A stretch of DNA of 64,000 nucleotides from Straminergon stramineum (taxonomy: Eukaryota > Streptophyta > Bryopsida > Hypnales > Calliergonaceae): assembly GCA_963920665.1 (NCBI GenBank), contig OY987266.1:25408248-25472247 (forward strand), in the 5' to 3' direction. The notes under the pieces were generated by a model. That model had not been told where the DNA came from. It did no database searches and saw nothing but the letters and a program-made list of their open reading frames with translations. Positions 37,349-49,090 of this stretch are shown in pieces (the stretch's first letter is position 1; every line of letters starts with the position of its first letter). Position numbers and translations under genes: made by a program.

Positions 37349-37351
<3 letters not shown>
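34579..37351. other. AT-rich intergenic DNA, no gene recognised
   Basis: Very AT-rich. Two overlapping plus ORFs at 36233-36686 are somewhat denser in codons than their surroundings (one contains VLIGEMLKLANKTTNNMNSS), which recalls small accessory ORFs of DNA transposons, but there is no identifiable domain. A GAGGAG-TTAA motif at 37027-37036 resembles a family B right end without a partner. Confidence 0.35.

Positions 37352-37409
<58 letters not shown>
37352..37409 (+). repeat. (AT)n microsatellite, about 29 units
   Basis: An uninterrupted alternating AT tract of about 58 bp. Confidence 0.97.
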
Positions 37410-37410
<1 letters not shown>

Positions 37411-37816
37411 CATTGTTTTGTAATATTTTTTAAGAACCAACAACACATTTCAAGATTTTATTTGCCAAACATTTATGTTTAACTCACCTAATTTGTATAG
37501 ATCCAAATGGCAAGTAGTGATATCCTGTAAGTATCTTCAATGTTAGTGCAACCAATGGAAGTCACCAAGTTTTTTCCGTGTCAACAAGAAATGCAAACTT
37601 CATGGAAACCCAAGCCTTCTTGAAGGCCTCAAATTTATTCATGTGCCAAAGATTGATTGCCCTTTTGAAGGGACTAGAACCTCTTGATACATTTAAAAAA
37701 TTAAAAGAACAAAAACAAATTGAAGTTGCAATCACTCTGATTTGATTTATATGTTTTAAAGTCTTGTGAGAATAGTCACAAAGTTGACAAGTTTAATCTA
37801 CAAAAGTACCCCTACT

Positions 37817-38567
37817 TTAAACCCTAACATTTGACCCAAGTGACCGTTTTTTAGTCATTGCCCCTCTTTTTTGAGCTATATGTTCTCAAATTTTGAATTT
37901 TTTTCTCAAATAAATTTATTCCTAGAAATAAACTGGGTTATAAATCCAATGGTGGTAGTTTCATCAAATTCCAAGGTAAAATCTGCCTTCTGGAATTTTT
38001 AAAAATTGAATGGTGTAGTGTAGTTCACAACTCATGTTTTTGGGTTCACAATTTGGGCATGCATTGAAAACTTAGCCAATCAATGTGATTGTTGCCTACC
38101 TCAAAAATGCTAGATCTAAGGAGCTCAAGGAGAAGGCAAGTGTGCCATTCTTGTTTTTCTCACAAATATTACTCTCATTTCAATGACCACTATACATTGC
38201 AAGCTCCACCTAAAATTGCAAAATGACCAAAATGTTATGAAATTTTAGATGAACATTTTGAATTCTCTTGTCTTTCAGTGAGCACAAAAAAGTCATCATT
38301 TCAAAATATTTTCACTAAGATATGCTTATTCAAAGTGAGTTGCCCTATTTTATTGTTGACCCAAATAAAACTTCAAACTTAAATATCTACTAAACTCTAC
38401 AGTCAAATAATCTATATTTCTTTGAGGTTCTTACTATCAATGTAAACTACAAGATCCTATGGTTTTATTGTACTTGATTTCAAGAAAAAATGAGAAAAAA
38501 ATAGCTCAAGTTTTTAGAAGTTTTGTTCTATATTGAAAGTACATCCCCTTGTGTCATTAGAGGTTAA
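37817..38567. mobile_element. Possible TTAA-flanked MITE, family C (751 bp), diverged
   Basis: The left end TTAA-ACCCTAACATTTG continues to CCCAAGTGACCGTTTTTT, resembling the left end of the 8738 element. The right end reads CATTAGAGG-TTAA. The termini are less perfect than in other copies. Non-coding interior. Confidence 0.45.
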
Positions 38568-38851
38568 TGTGTTCACCTTTAGTACATTGTAGTAATCAAT
38601 ATCAAACCAACATAATAGATTTGCCTGTGGGAGGTGTTCAAAATATGGACAATTTAATCTAATAGTCTAGAAGTCCACTAGATGAATTATGAGTGTCTTC
38701 AAAAGCTTACTATGGAAACTGCATGAAACACATGAAGCTACACCCAATAATGTTGAAAAGTCAATTTTGTTTAATGCATCAAAGATGTCATTTGTGTCCT
38801 CACTTCATACTTCATGATTTTTGCAAGATTCTAAATCATTCCATATGAGGG

Positions 38852-39090
38852 GTGCTATTGTGTGAGTATAGGAGTGTGAGCCTATGAGCCTATAATACTA
38901 TACACCTATGTTATAGGTGTATATACCATAGAAATCGTCTATGATTATAGGGTATATATGTTACAAATATCCATATTATAGGTGTTTATGATTCATACAC
39001 CTTTTATAGTGCATGGTATCTATATTATAGTTACCTATAACGTAGGCTCAATGCTCAGAAACTCGCATTCTTGGGCTCACATACTAGCAC
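38852..39090. mobile_element. Foldback-like element with related inverted ends (about 239 bp)
   Basis: The left end GTGCTATTGTGTGAG is matched by the reverse complement of the right end (GTGCTAGTATGTGAGCCC), and TGAGCCTA occurs a little further in from both sides. The interior contains a hairpin, TACACCTATGTTATAGGTGTA near 38901-38921, and several TATAGG/CCTATA repeats. Non-coding. No clear target duplication was found, so the superfamily is unknown. Confidence 0.5.
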
Positions 39091-39404
39091 TGTTGTAAAT
39101 TTTATTTTACCTATTAAGGTAAGGTATCCTCACTGTTTTGCAACACCAACCATTTGCCATTAGTTAGAATAGAGTTCTTCATAGCCACTCAATGATCCAA
39201 ATATGATAGAATATAATTTTTCATACTTGTTCATTGACCCGAACATGACACAAATTGAATTCTTCATAGCCACTCATTGACCCATATATGGCTAAGCGTT
39301 TGCTCAAACCCAATACTAATTTTCACTAGAAACAAATGGAACTTGAAGTGTTGTTTGAAACAACCAATGAGAATTGAAGTATCTTGTACTTCATGGATGT
39401 TTGA

Positions 39405-40338
39405 TTAACCCCTAAAGGACCAAAGTGTGTTTTTTGGCAACATAACTTTTTTGGGCAGGTATGTGTGACTAGAGATTTCTATGTTTTTGGCCCAAACTTT
39501 AATAGAAGGTGTGGATGAGGAATATCTTTCATATGCACTAAATTTCAAGGCATTTGGAAATTTGAGTCAAAAGTTATGGCCTAATATGTTGTTTGTTTCT
39601 CAACTCGGGCAGTCTAGGCAGATCTGAAAAAATCAGTTTTTTCTAAAATAAAAATTCGAAATTGGTTTTCTAGATTTATATATACATAGAAAGTTTTGAA
39701 TCATTCCATTTTGATAAATGAGTCAAAAGTTATGAGATGTTTTGGTTTGCGGGCAAGTATGAATTCTCTACTCTAAAATAAACTTTGAAGTCCTTTATTT
39801 AACTCAATTTTCAATGTTTTTTGAAAAAAATAAAAACATTAGATGTAGATTGTTTATTAAAACATTACAACCACTAGGATTGGGATTTTTCAATTCCATT
39901 AATAAATTCTTAACAATTTAGTATTTTGAATCATTCTCTACATCTTTTTACTTACTATTTTTTTCCTATATGTTGCACAATTCCAAATGATTTGAAAATT
40001 TTCAAGCATGTAGCTAACTTGCATTGAAGAATGAATCTGAAAGAAGCACCACCATTTTGGACATTTTTTCATACAAATGTGACCTTGTGAAGTGCAGCTG
40101 CCCGTTTTTTCACAAAGCCCTAGAAAGGATTTTTGTCACTTTAAATGCTAATATCTTGCAATCTACATAGTGGAATTTTCTCAAATTTTTTTCACATCTT
40201 CTCAATCTAGTTTACTACAAGATCATACGGTTACATGTGTCCAAAAATGATATTTTTCAAAAATTTGGTACTTGTACTAGAGATGACAATTTTGGAGGGA
40301 TTTTGGTGATAACATAGTCAAGGAACTTTAGGGGTTAA
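39405..40338 (+). mobile_element. TTAA-flanked piggyBac-like MITE, family A1 (934 bp)
   Basis: It starts TTAA-CCCCTAAAGGACCAAAG and ends GGAACTTTAGGGG-TTAA. It is closely similar along its whole length to 60380-61311, for example GGCAACATAACTTTTTTGGG near the left and TGACCTTGTGAAGTGCAG near the right. The middle shares TTTGAATCATTCCATTTTGA with family A2. Non-coding. Confidence 0.78.
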
Positions 40339-40559
40339 GGGTAGTCTAGTGTTAATAGTAGGTGTTCCAATGACCTCAACTTTGAAAATTCATAATATAT
40401 TCATACAACATCTAAAGATTCTCAAACCAAATGCATCTACTTTTGCTTTCATTTGCTAACATTCTGATATGATACTTTTCCTGAATTGTGTTCAGAATTG
40501 CTTGTTTGAAAGAAACAAAAATGTCTGTTTTAAGTGCGGATACCTTAGTCCTAACATAT

Positions 40560-41764
40560 ATCCTCCTTCCTACCATACCCGGGACATCGGAGGTCACTCG
40601 CCAACTCCCACTCAAATGGCGCCCTTGAAGTCTGTTCAAACAAAAGCCACACTGTTGCAGAGCGAATCCAAGCTTTCCCCCCGCCCGAGGACCCCATTCA
40701 AGCTCTCCAATACCCCGTTCCTACAAAATTCCTCCAAACCCAACACCCATTTTGACAAGGTGCGCTCTTTTCAACTCTTGTTTCCCATCTCGAATTCTGG
40801 ATCCCATTTTGTCAGTCTTGGGTTTCGTTGCTGGCGATGGATTTCGCCTTTAAGCTTTGGAAGGAATTTTTTATTTTATCGCCCGCCCAAAAGCAAAGCC
40901 GCCTAGTACGACAACTGGAGTTGCACAGTAGGAAGTAGCGTACGAGTCTGGTGCTGTCAGGTGCACAATGACGGTTGTCAGATGAAGGGGTCAGGGGTAC
41001 ATGGAACTCTGGCAGTGGTGATGATGATGTGCTATGGAAACTAAACGAACTGACGTTAGAACCAAAAAATCTCTTGGAATTGGCATTAGCTTCAAATTCG
41101 CTCTTGCCGTGATGTGAAAGTAATTGTGTGGAGAGCAGTGAAGGATTTTTAAGGGTTGTATGTTTTCGTTTTGCATTTCTAATGACTTGATTCTCTTTCC
41201 TCAGTTTCTGTAGGAAAGAATCTCGTTCAGTATTGGACTCTGTTTTTCGTTGGGTTTGCCTGGAAGAATGGTTTGGCTTTTGGAAGGGTAGATAGTGTCT
41301 GTGATGGAGTTTTCAGTTGAGCATTTCCCTTCAGGGGCTGCAAATCTTTATCGCATTGTAGAGCTCTGTTGACTGCCCACTCTTTCGCTGTGATTGGCAG
41401 TATCTACACCTGCGTACAGTTCCATCGCTTTCAGAAAGTCAAGATTTGAGACAATTTGTGCCAAGAGAAAGAAGATGTTAGAGAATTGGAGTATACCCTG
41501 ATTCTTGTTGGAGCATACCCTGATTTCTAGCAGTTGGATCCAAGGTGATTGCAGCTCCTTTCAAGAATGTTGTATCGTAGTGAGTATGGTTTCGCTACCT
41601 GCTTGGTCTGTGGTGAAAGACGTAATGGCAGTAGCGAGGTTCCTTACGGAGCAGAGGATCTTCATATTACAAGAAAGGGGTGAAGAGGTTAGGGCTACAT
41701 CTGAAATAGTTGAAGCGGTGATGGATGTTTAGTATAAGGGAAAAGGAAGATCGAAATTGCTACA
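40560..41764 (+). promoter_or_regulatory. Probable promoter and 5' leader of NRL-2
   Basis: Composition shifts from AT-rich repeat DNA to a C-rich patch (about 40560-40760) and then moderately GC-rich sequence up to the NRL-2 start, as expected for a leader. A pyrimidine-rich acceptor-like site (TTCTCTTTCCTCAG, ending about 41204) suggests a leader intron. The plus ORF at 40469-40906 is not domain-like and would act at most as an upstream ORF. The transcription start is not resolved. Confidence 0.4.
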
Positions 41765-44700
41765 ATGAAGTTTATGAAGGTGGGATCTAAGCAGGACATC
41801 TTCACTGTTCAAAGCGGCTCAACGTAAGTGTGACTCTTGAATCCCCTACTCTGCTTGAATTTTGCACGCACTTGCTGTTCTTTATGCTTGTGCAATGTGC
41901 ATAAAAGGTATGTGGTTTCGCGTATTTCGTGATTCGGAAGAGATTATACTGGCGGTTTCGCCCAGATTGTACTAAGGAGGAAAGTTTTGGCTCCACGTAT
42001 TTTCGGTGGTATCTGAGTGTGGCATTTTAGTGTATAGAGTGTTAGGCTGCTTGTCAATACTCCCTATCAGTGAGTGTCAACACTGGATGCTGAACTGGTT
42101 ATGCTGATCTAGTTTTTCCAGTAACTAGCTACATAAAATTGAGGACAGAGTGTTACATCCTCAAGACTCAATGAATGTCATGAACTTGCTAGGCAAGCAG
42201 CATTTTGAGAATGACTTTCGGCATTTACAATCTTCTCTTCTGTGTGGACACTTGAAGTTGAACTAATACAGTTGCATTAATTAGCTAAATTCAATTAATG
42301 TTGAGCTTCCCCTAGGTTATCTCTTGTCATTGGACCCGGGGTCCCGGGTGTACTCACTGGGCCTCACTCAACTTCTAGTGCTGAAATTTCGTTTCATTTG
42401 TTTGAAAACAAAAACAAAAACTTCTAGTGCTGATACCCACTATGGATTTGGAGTTGGAGTTTGATATTGGAATTCTCTTTTGTGGTGCAGTTCGGTTGCC
42501 TGTGACCTGCCAAGTGACATAACTTTTGATGTCGATGGCCACAAATTCCACCTTCACAAGGTATTTTTCCACTTCTCAATATTAGGACAAGTCAAATCTT
42601 TCTTTTTGATTTAACTTTTCTCGCTAGTTCTTCATCTCTGTCACGAAATTGTAGCTGCTTTTTAAGTCAGAACCTTCTCATGTTCTGTTATTTTCTGGGT
42701 AGAGAAAGCTGTTATACAAAAAGAAAGCATTTTACTTTTTTCTAAGAAGGCTTGATAAATAAACAATCGTGAGGTTTCATACTCTGAAGAGGTCTAAATC
42801 AACCACTAAGTTGCCAATCTAAATATAAAATTTCACTTTGTAGTCCATTTTACGAACACATTTCTATCAGTAAATAATGTATTTAAGGATTAATTTTTCT
42901 GTTATAACATTATTTTACCTTCTTTGAACCTTTCTTAAATGGTTTATTTCAACCCCTAGCGGTATGAAAAAGAGACCACGTAGGGGTTAACCTGGATCTC
43001 GACAATTTTTCCTTTGATGAAGTCTCCTGTTGGCTGTGAAGTTCCCTCTGTTGGCGAAATGGGGCGGCCTCAACAAACTCATCGCAGAGTCGCAAAGTGA
43101 AGAGATTCTCATTCATGGCTTTCCAGGCGGAGTGGCATGCTTCGAGATGTGTGCCAAGTATTGTTATGGCATTACCATCACCTTGAGCCCTTATAATGTG
43201 GGCGAGGTGCGATGTGGCGCCGAGTTTCTGGAGATGACAGAAACAACGGAGAAGAGCAATCTGATTTACAAGCTGGAAGTGTTTTTGAATTCCTCCATTC
43301 TACGGGGTTGGAAGGATACTGTAATCTGTCTTCGCAGTAGTAAAGCTCATATGCCGTGGGCTGAAGATCTCAAGGTGAGTAGAGGATACTTGTTTGTGTT
43401 ACTTGAAGCACTTTAACCAATATGTAGGTGTGTGCTTTCATTGGGAGATCAGTGTTGAGCTCACTTGAAAGATCTGGAGTCAGGATTTCTTGAGATTAAA
43501 TTTTCTCACTATGTATGCATTTCTTATACAATCATTCAAAGTGGGACGTTGTAGACCACTGTTGACGGGACTGTAGACAACCCCGTGCTCATTCAAAGAT
43601 GAATTGCCATAGGCATTTAGCCAAGTCATGCTTACACCCAACTTGCTACTTGACGGACGGAGTATATTGCTAGAGATGAGTTGTTGTTGGTAACAGGGCT
43701 CTGTCAACAGCAGACGCGATATTAGGTCCCTAACGGTTTTACTATCCTCTACCATTACAGCCTTTCTTTCACGGATGCATACGATTAGCAAACATGTAAC
43801 AACCAGATTGCTAATTTTTGAACGGTTAATGGAAACAGATCATCGGTCGATGCATTGAGTCAATCTCATCAAAGGCTTGTGTGAACGCAAATGAGGTGGA
43901 CTGGTCCTTTTCCTACTCGAGACTGCATGCTTCAGCCAGTGGTCGGAGTAGTCCAGTTTCCTGGAGCAGGCACAGAATGTCACCAGCGCCAAAGGACTGG
44001 TGGGTCGAAGACATAAGTGACTTGGACATTGATCTTTACACAAGGGTGATCCTCGCCATTAAAGCGAAAGGTGGCTCCCCAGATGTGGTGGCCGAATCCA
44101 TCAGAGTGTACACTCTCAAGTGCTTAGCAGAAATACTACAAGAACCAGAGAAAACTCCAGAGAAAACTCCAAATGAGGACAAGAACTTTATGGAGACGAC
44201 TTTGAAGGAGAAGCAGATTCTAGAGACAATTGTGGGCCTGCTTCCATTAGAGAAAGGCACATCCTCTTGCAGCTTCTTGCTACGGTTGCTGAAGGCAGCG
44301 ACCTTCCTGGACGCTTCACCCGACACCAAAATGGAGCTTGCCAGACGTGTCGGGCTGCAGTTGGAGGAGGCGTCACTCCATGATCTGATTATTCCTTCCG
44401 TGTCCTACTCAAGTGACACTGTGTGTGACGTGGATTTGATGATCCATATTGTGGAGCATTACATGACACAATTTCATGGGAACCAAGCCCAGATGGGATC
44501 CTCCGTTGATTTTGACTCGAATGCACCGTTGATGACAGCGGCAGACATGCATGGTTCTCTTTGCAAAGTGGCCAAGGTTATAGATCGGTATCTTGCTGAG
44601 ATAGCACGGGATTCGAATATGCCAATTCCTAAATTCATACAGCTTGCGGCGTCTGTGCCTGATTTTTCACGCCCTGTCCATGATGGATTGTATCGCGCCA

Positions 44701-46020
44701 TTGACATGTACCTCAAGGTTTGCCTTTGTTCTCTTTTGTGTGACTGAATTCTGTAGTATTATTACTTTTTCTCATCGCTTTTAATCGTATTGGAGAGACT
44801 TTCTTCCTCGCTGTCGGGGTTACTTTTTTTAAGTATCTTTTGAGATTAGTAAACGAGATGGGCTGGGACTTGGGACTGCAGGAGCACCCGCTGCTGACAA
44901 AGAGTGAACGGAAAAAGATTTGCAGATTGATGGACTGTAAGAAGTTGTCGATGGAGGCGTGCATGCATGCAGCCCAGAATGAACGTCTCCCACTGCGAGT
45001 TATGGTTCAGGTCAGTTCCACAGCTATGCCGAACGTCTCATGTAGTAACCGTTTTGCTGCGTCACAAATTGCTTCGATATCAAGATGTAATTTGCTGCTC
45101 GCACTGTTTCAGCAACTTGCACTTGTCATACTAATTCAAGTTCTTGCAGTTTCATAATATTATAGTGACTACATCGGTGGCTAAATAGTACTAAAGAATA
45201 AGTGATTTAAAAAATGAGCCTTTGCCAAGTCTCGTTCACTTTAGGCCATCAATAGTGACATACATGACATAGTGGTATGTATAAAATGTGAACCCCAAAG
45301 TAACACGTATCGCAGTCTTCACGTATTTCGTATGAAAAAGAAATGTGTAATATGTAGCCCTGGCGCCAAAAAAAATTTACATTTTGGTGAAAAGATTTGG
45401 GAGACAGTCTCTCGATGCATCTCTGCTTGTTTTTCTTTCTACAATATGCTTGAATCTTGACATCGACTAGACAATTTCTGAAATATAATCAAGTTCCACA
45501 TCCGTTTTCTCTAGTCCTTCACTGGATGTATGATCTGATCAAGTAATACCCCTGTGCGAAATGTACTCACGATTAAGTATTGCTGCAGGTCTTATTCTTT
45601 GACCAAGTGCGGACTTCAGCGAACGGAGTCCTTCTAAGTGACCTGCAGGGGCGCACACAACAGGCATCTGAGTGTGGTGAGGAAAACCGCTTCTCGGAAG
45701 CCAGGAATGGCAACAATCAAACCGAGTCGTCCACTGGTGATGAAAATTGGGAAACGGTGCACCAAGATTTCACCGCCTTGAAGGGTGACCTTGCAAGCAT
45801 CAAAATGCGGATTGCAGAAGCTGCGAGAGAACGCAGCATACTAATGCAACAAGATAATCATGTGAAAAACAAAGGTGTGCTGTCTGCCTTGAAGCCAGAG
45901 AAGCTGTTTAGTAAGCTGTTTTCTAGCAGGGGATTCTCCAGTTCCGAATCATCTCGTGACTCTGTTAGTTCTGAACTGTCAATGTCAATGAAGCAGCAGC
46001 TTCGACAGAGCAGTACCTGA
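41765..46020 (+). CDS. NRL-2: NPH3/RPT2-like BTB-NPH3 protein (NPY-like)
   Basis: Six exons join in phase to 633 aa plus stop: 41765-41823, 42491-42560, 43042-43374, 43839-44717, 44882-45010 and 45589-46020. The N-terminus is [19 protein letters not shown]. The BTB domain is at about residues 25-118 ([20 protein letters not shown]), and the NPH3 domain from about 207 ([19 protein letters not shown]) through [13 protein letters not shown] and [17 protein letters not shown] near 500. A charged, heptad-like segment at about 542-576 ([20 protein letters not shown]) is the usual C-terminal coiled coil. The tail has EKLFSKLFS and ends LRQSST, with Arg-x-Ser and Ser third from the end. Exon 4 fuses what are exons 4 and 5 in NRL-1, so one intron differs. 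The other splice positions coincide with NRL-1, indicating a tandem duplication. NRL-2 keeps the canonical BTB Lys and coiled coil and so looks the more conventional paralogue. Confidence 0.94.
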
Positions 46021-46261
46021 TCTCCAAAACTTGGGTCAGGGGCTGTTGTGTTTTGTGTACACTAATCTGTATTTTTAGGCTCCATTTCGGACTCGTGGAA
46101 ATTCAATCATTTTGGAGATTAGGCATTATTCTTTTTTTGTGCTTTCTCTACCATTTCATCATCCGGATACTTTACTTTCTAACGGAAAACACTCGGATAT
46201 ATTTTTTTTCCTGAGGTGAAGGCTTCCCTCATATGCTTGATTTTGGTTAATCCAATTACTC

Positions 46262-46267
46262 AATAAA
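46262..46267 (+). terminator. Polyadenylation signal candidate of NRL-2
   Basis: AATAAA lies about 240 bp after the NRL-2 stop codon, a plausible 3' untranslated region length. Plants tolerate many signal variants, so the real cleavage site may differ. Confidence 0.45.
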
Positions 46268-46289
46268 GGAAGCCTATATGGACCTGGAC

Positions 46290-47127
46290 CCCTTGGCCAA
46301 CTTGCATAATTCCTGCACTTGGCGAGGGTGTAAGCATGGCATTGGTTAGATGCCTGTGGTCGCTAATCTTTTGAATGGAAATGGCATCATCTTCTGTTAC
46401 TTTTTGTGGTCTACAACCTCCCATTGTGAAATTGCATGAGGAATTCATACCTAGTGGTAAGATTTTGATCTCAACTGATTTTTGCTCTAACTTAGGTCTT
46501 TCCACTCCTCTATATTGATCTCCCCAAAATTACACTCTTGCATTCGTATATGTAATGCTTGAAGTGATGTGTATATAGTCACTCCAAAAATTGATTTGTG
46601 TTTTGTTCAGTTTCACTCCATGCACCATACTTTAAAAAGGAGTGAAAAAAATCCAAATGAGCAAAGACAAATGTTGTGGTATCTTGCATGTACTACAATT
46701 CTAAAAACATTTGAAGCAAAAAACACTTATGGTGCATAAGTAAATGAATTTCAAAGCTAACCACCCTTGTAGAGTGTGGACTCAAGTGTTTGATTGGTTT
46801 TCAAAATCACTCAAAAAAATTTCAATGCTTCTTTTTGGAGCCCCAATGACTTCAATAAATAGATGCATGTTTTTGTACACCATTGAAGACCACCTCATTG
46901 GTATTGTAAAAAATTGACATACATATGCTTCAACAAAAAACATATGTATAAAAAAATATTGATAATATTAATTTGAATGAAATTTGAAGATTCTTAATGA
47001 ATCAAAGATTTGAGACCTCATTTACTATCATAGATAATCTATAGGTTGCAATTTGTAATGTTGTTGCATCGACTTTGAATAGATTTGAAAACATTTGTCC
47101 AATTACACAATTAATGCAAATCATTTC
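46290..47127. other. AT-rich intergenic DNA, nothing recognised
   Basis: Only short ORFs without domains. No terminal repeats were noticed. Confidence 0.45.
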
Positions 47128-47986
47128 AATCCCTTAAGTCCCATTGTCCCCTTGGGGGACAAAATGGATTTTAGGTAGGCTCCTATAGTCTCAATATTTT
47201 TCATGAAAATTTTATGAAGATAGAAAAATATATGAGCTTTTTGGGAAATATAATTTTTTTATATCAATCGGTGCTTGGGAGCTAAAGTTATAGCACAATA
47301 AGCCCAAATTTTGGTTTGGTGGGTTAGAAAAAACCCACAAAAATCTAAAATAAAATTTGTTTAAAATTTGTATTTCATAGATTGTACTTTTATCTAATTT
47401 GGAAGCTTTTATTCATTCCATTTAGATTAGTGATGTGAAAGTTATGGACAATCTTTGTTTTTTGGATAATTAGAGCATCTTCTTGAAAAAGTAGCTTGAA
47501 GGATTCATTTTTTAATTCAATTTTCACTATTTTTCCAAAAAGAAGTTTCTTAAGATTAAGATCTCATGCTAGAATAATTTCACTATTGAGATTAGTATGT
47601 TTCAATTCCATCTTAGGGATATTAATGGTTTATGTTTCCCTTCAATTTTGAAGCTATTTGTGCTTAACAATTTTTTATTGAGTGAAAATTAAGTTTCATT
47701 TCTTTTTATACTCTCAACTCAATTCTTCAACATAAAAAAATGAAAAATTCAATATTAGTAGTGCAAAAATTTTTAGCTAAGAAGATTCAAAGTCAAAATT
47801 TTAGTCAAGAAAGGTACAAATCCGAAAATTGTTTTCTTCACATGAAATGCAAATGTCTTGCAATATATGTAGTCAAAGTTTCTGAAATTTCTTCCATACT
47901 TTTTTACACTTAGAGGGAGGGGGGTGCATCACATGCAGCTAGGGTTTTTATTTCGGGGGGTATTTTGATGATCTTGACCAATTAAA
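47128..47986 (+). mobile_element. Diverged relative of the family A elements
   Basis: The centre contains TTCATTCCATTTAGATTAGTGATGTGAAAGTTATGG-like sequence in two parts (TTCATTCCATTTAGATTAG and GATGTGAAAGTTATGG), parallel to the ATTCCATTTTGAT and GAGATGAAAGTTATG phrases of family A. The right end resembles TTTTGATGATCTTGACCAATTAAA. The left edge near CCCTTAAGTCCCATTG is decayed and no clean TTAA-CCCC pair remains. A copy related to it lies in reverse orientation at 61312-61995. Edges are approximate. Confidence 0.45.
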
Positions 47987-48384
47987 TGGTCCCTATCATT
48001 ATCTAATTTTCTAATTTTCTAATTCATAGTATTTTATGCCCCAAAACAACTATTTACAATTCTAAAGTACAAAAAATTTCAAGAACCATATTTTGTTATA
48101 AGAAAAAAAAGAAAGTGATAAAATGTAGATATAAAGATTAAAGACAAAAACATAATGTATGAAATAAAAATACAACATTTTTTTTTATGTCTCATAGAAC
48201 ATACTTGTTTTACTAGCATGGTGTTATTTTTCTACTAACATCCACATGTTTTTTGGAATGTCCACTACAATTCTAGCACCTATTACCTCTAAATCTTTGA
48301 TGTCCTCTTGTTTGGAAAAACATGCCATGTTTTTGTCTAATGTCACAAAAAATGGGGGTTTCTTCTAGTGAATATTCACATAAA

Positions 48385-49090
48385 AAAGGGGAAGAACACA
48401 ATGTTGCACAACTACCCTATCAATTACAAAACACTATGCAACGCAACAAACAACAATATACAACTTCATAAATGTCTTAAGCCAAAAAAAAAGGAAAGGA
48501 AAAACAAATCCAAATATGTTTGAAGCCATAATATACATCTAGAATGATAACATAAAATCAAACTAGGCCTAAAATGTGTTCATAAAACAATTTGAAGCAT
48601 GTTATTTACATTGTTGCCTTCTTCCTCATGTGAAGTATGTTGTATGTAAAAGTCCAAAATTGAAATAAGCAAATAAGGGCCCAAAAGATAACAAAGACAA
48701 AAACACAAAAAATGAACAAAAAATACAACATTCTTGTCCAAGAATAAGTGAGCAATACAATGTTGCATCCAAACTCCATCAACTACAATACACAATAACA
48801 TGCAAGGAATTCACAAATGCTTGAAGCAAAAAAAAACTCTTGAAAAGTAAAACAAATCTAGAAATGTTGAAGTTTGTAAGGTGCATCAACTATTAAAACA
48901 CAAAGCCAAAATAAGCTTGAAATGTGTTTGTAATACAATTTTGAGTACATAATCTAAATGGTTGCCTTTTTCCTAGTGTATACAATATTTGGGAATCCAC
49001 AAACCCCAAATGTTCCAAGCTAAGACAAAAATGCTATCTTGCCCCCAAATGTACAATGTACATGATTTTGAATAGCACAAAACAAAACAA
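48385..49090 (+). repeat. Two imperfect tandem copies of a unit of about 355 bp
   Basis: Copy 1 (about 48385-48740) and copy 2 (about 48741-49090) share in order an AATGTTGCA phrase, a stretch of ACTAC/AAACAC repeats, GAAAAACAAATCC or GTAAAACAAATCT, ATGTTTGAAG or ATGTTGAAG, AAAATGTGTT or GAAATGTGTT, and TTGTTGCCTTCTTCC or GGTTGCCTTTTTCC. Offsets between matching phrases are about 350-360 bp. Non-coding. Confidence 0.6.

Noticed and set aside
42953..42990. CCCCTAGCGG...GTAGGGG-TTAA pair in NRL-2 intron 2
   Set aside because: Only about 38 bp apart and lacking a left TTAA; too short to be an element, at most a terminus remnant.
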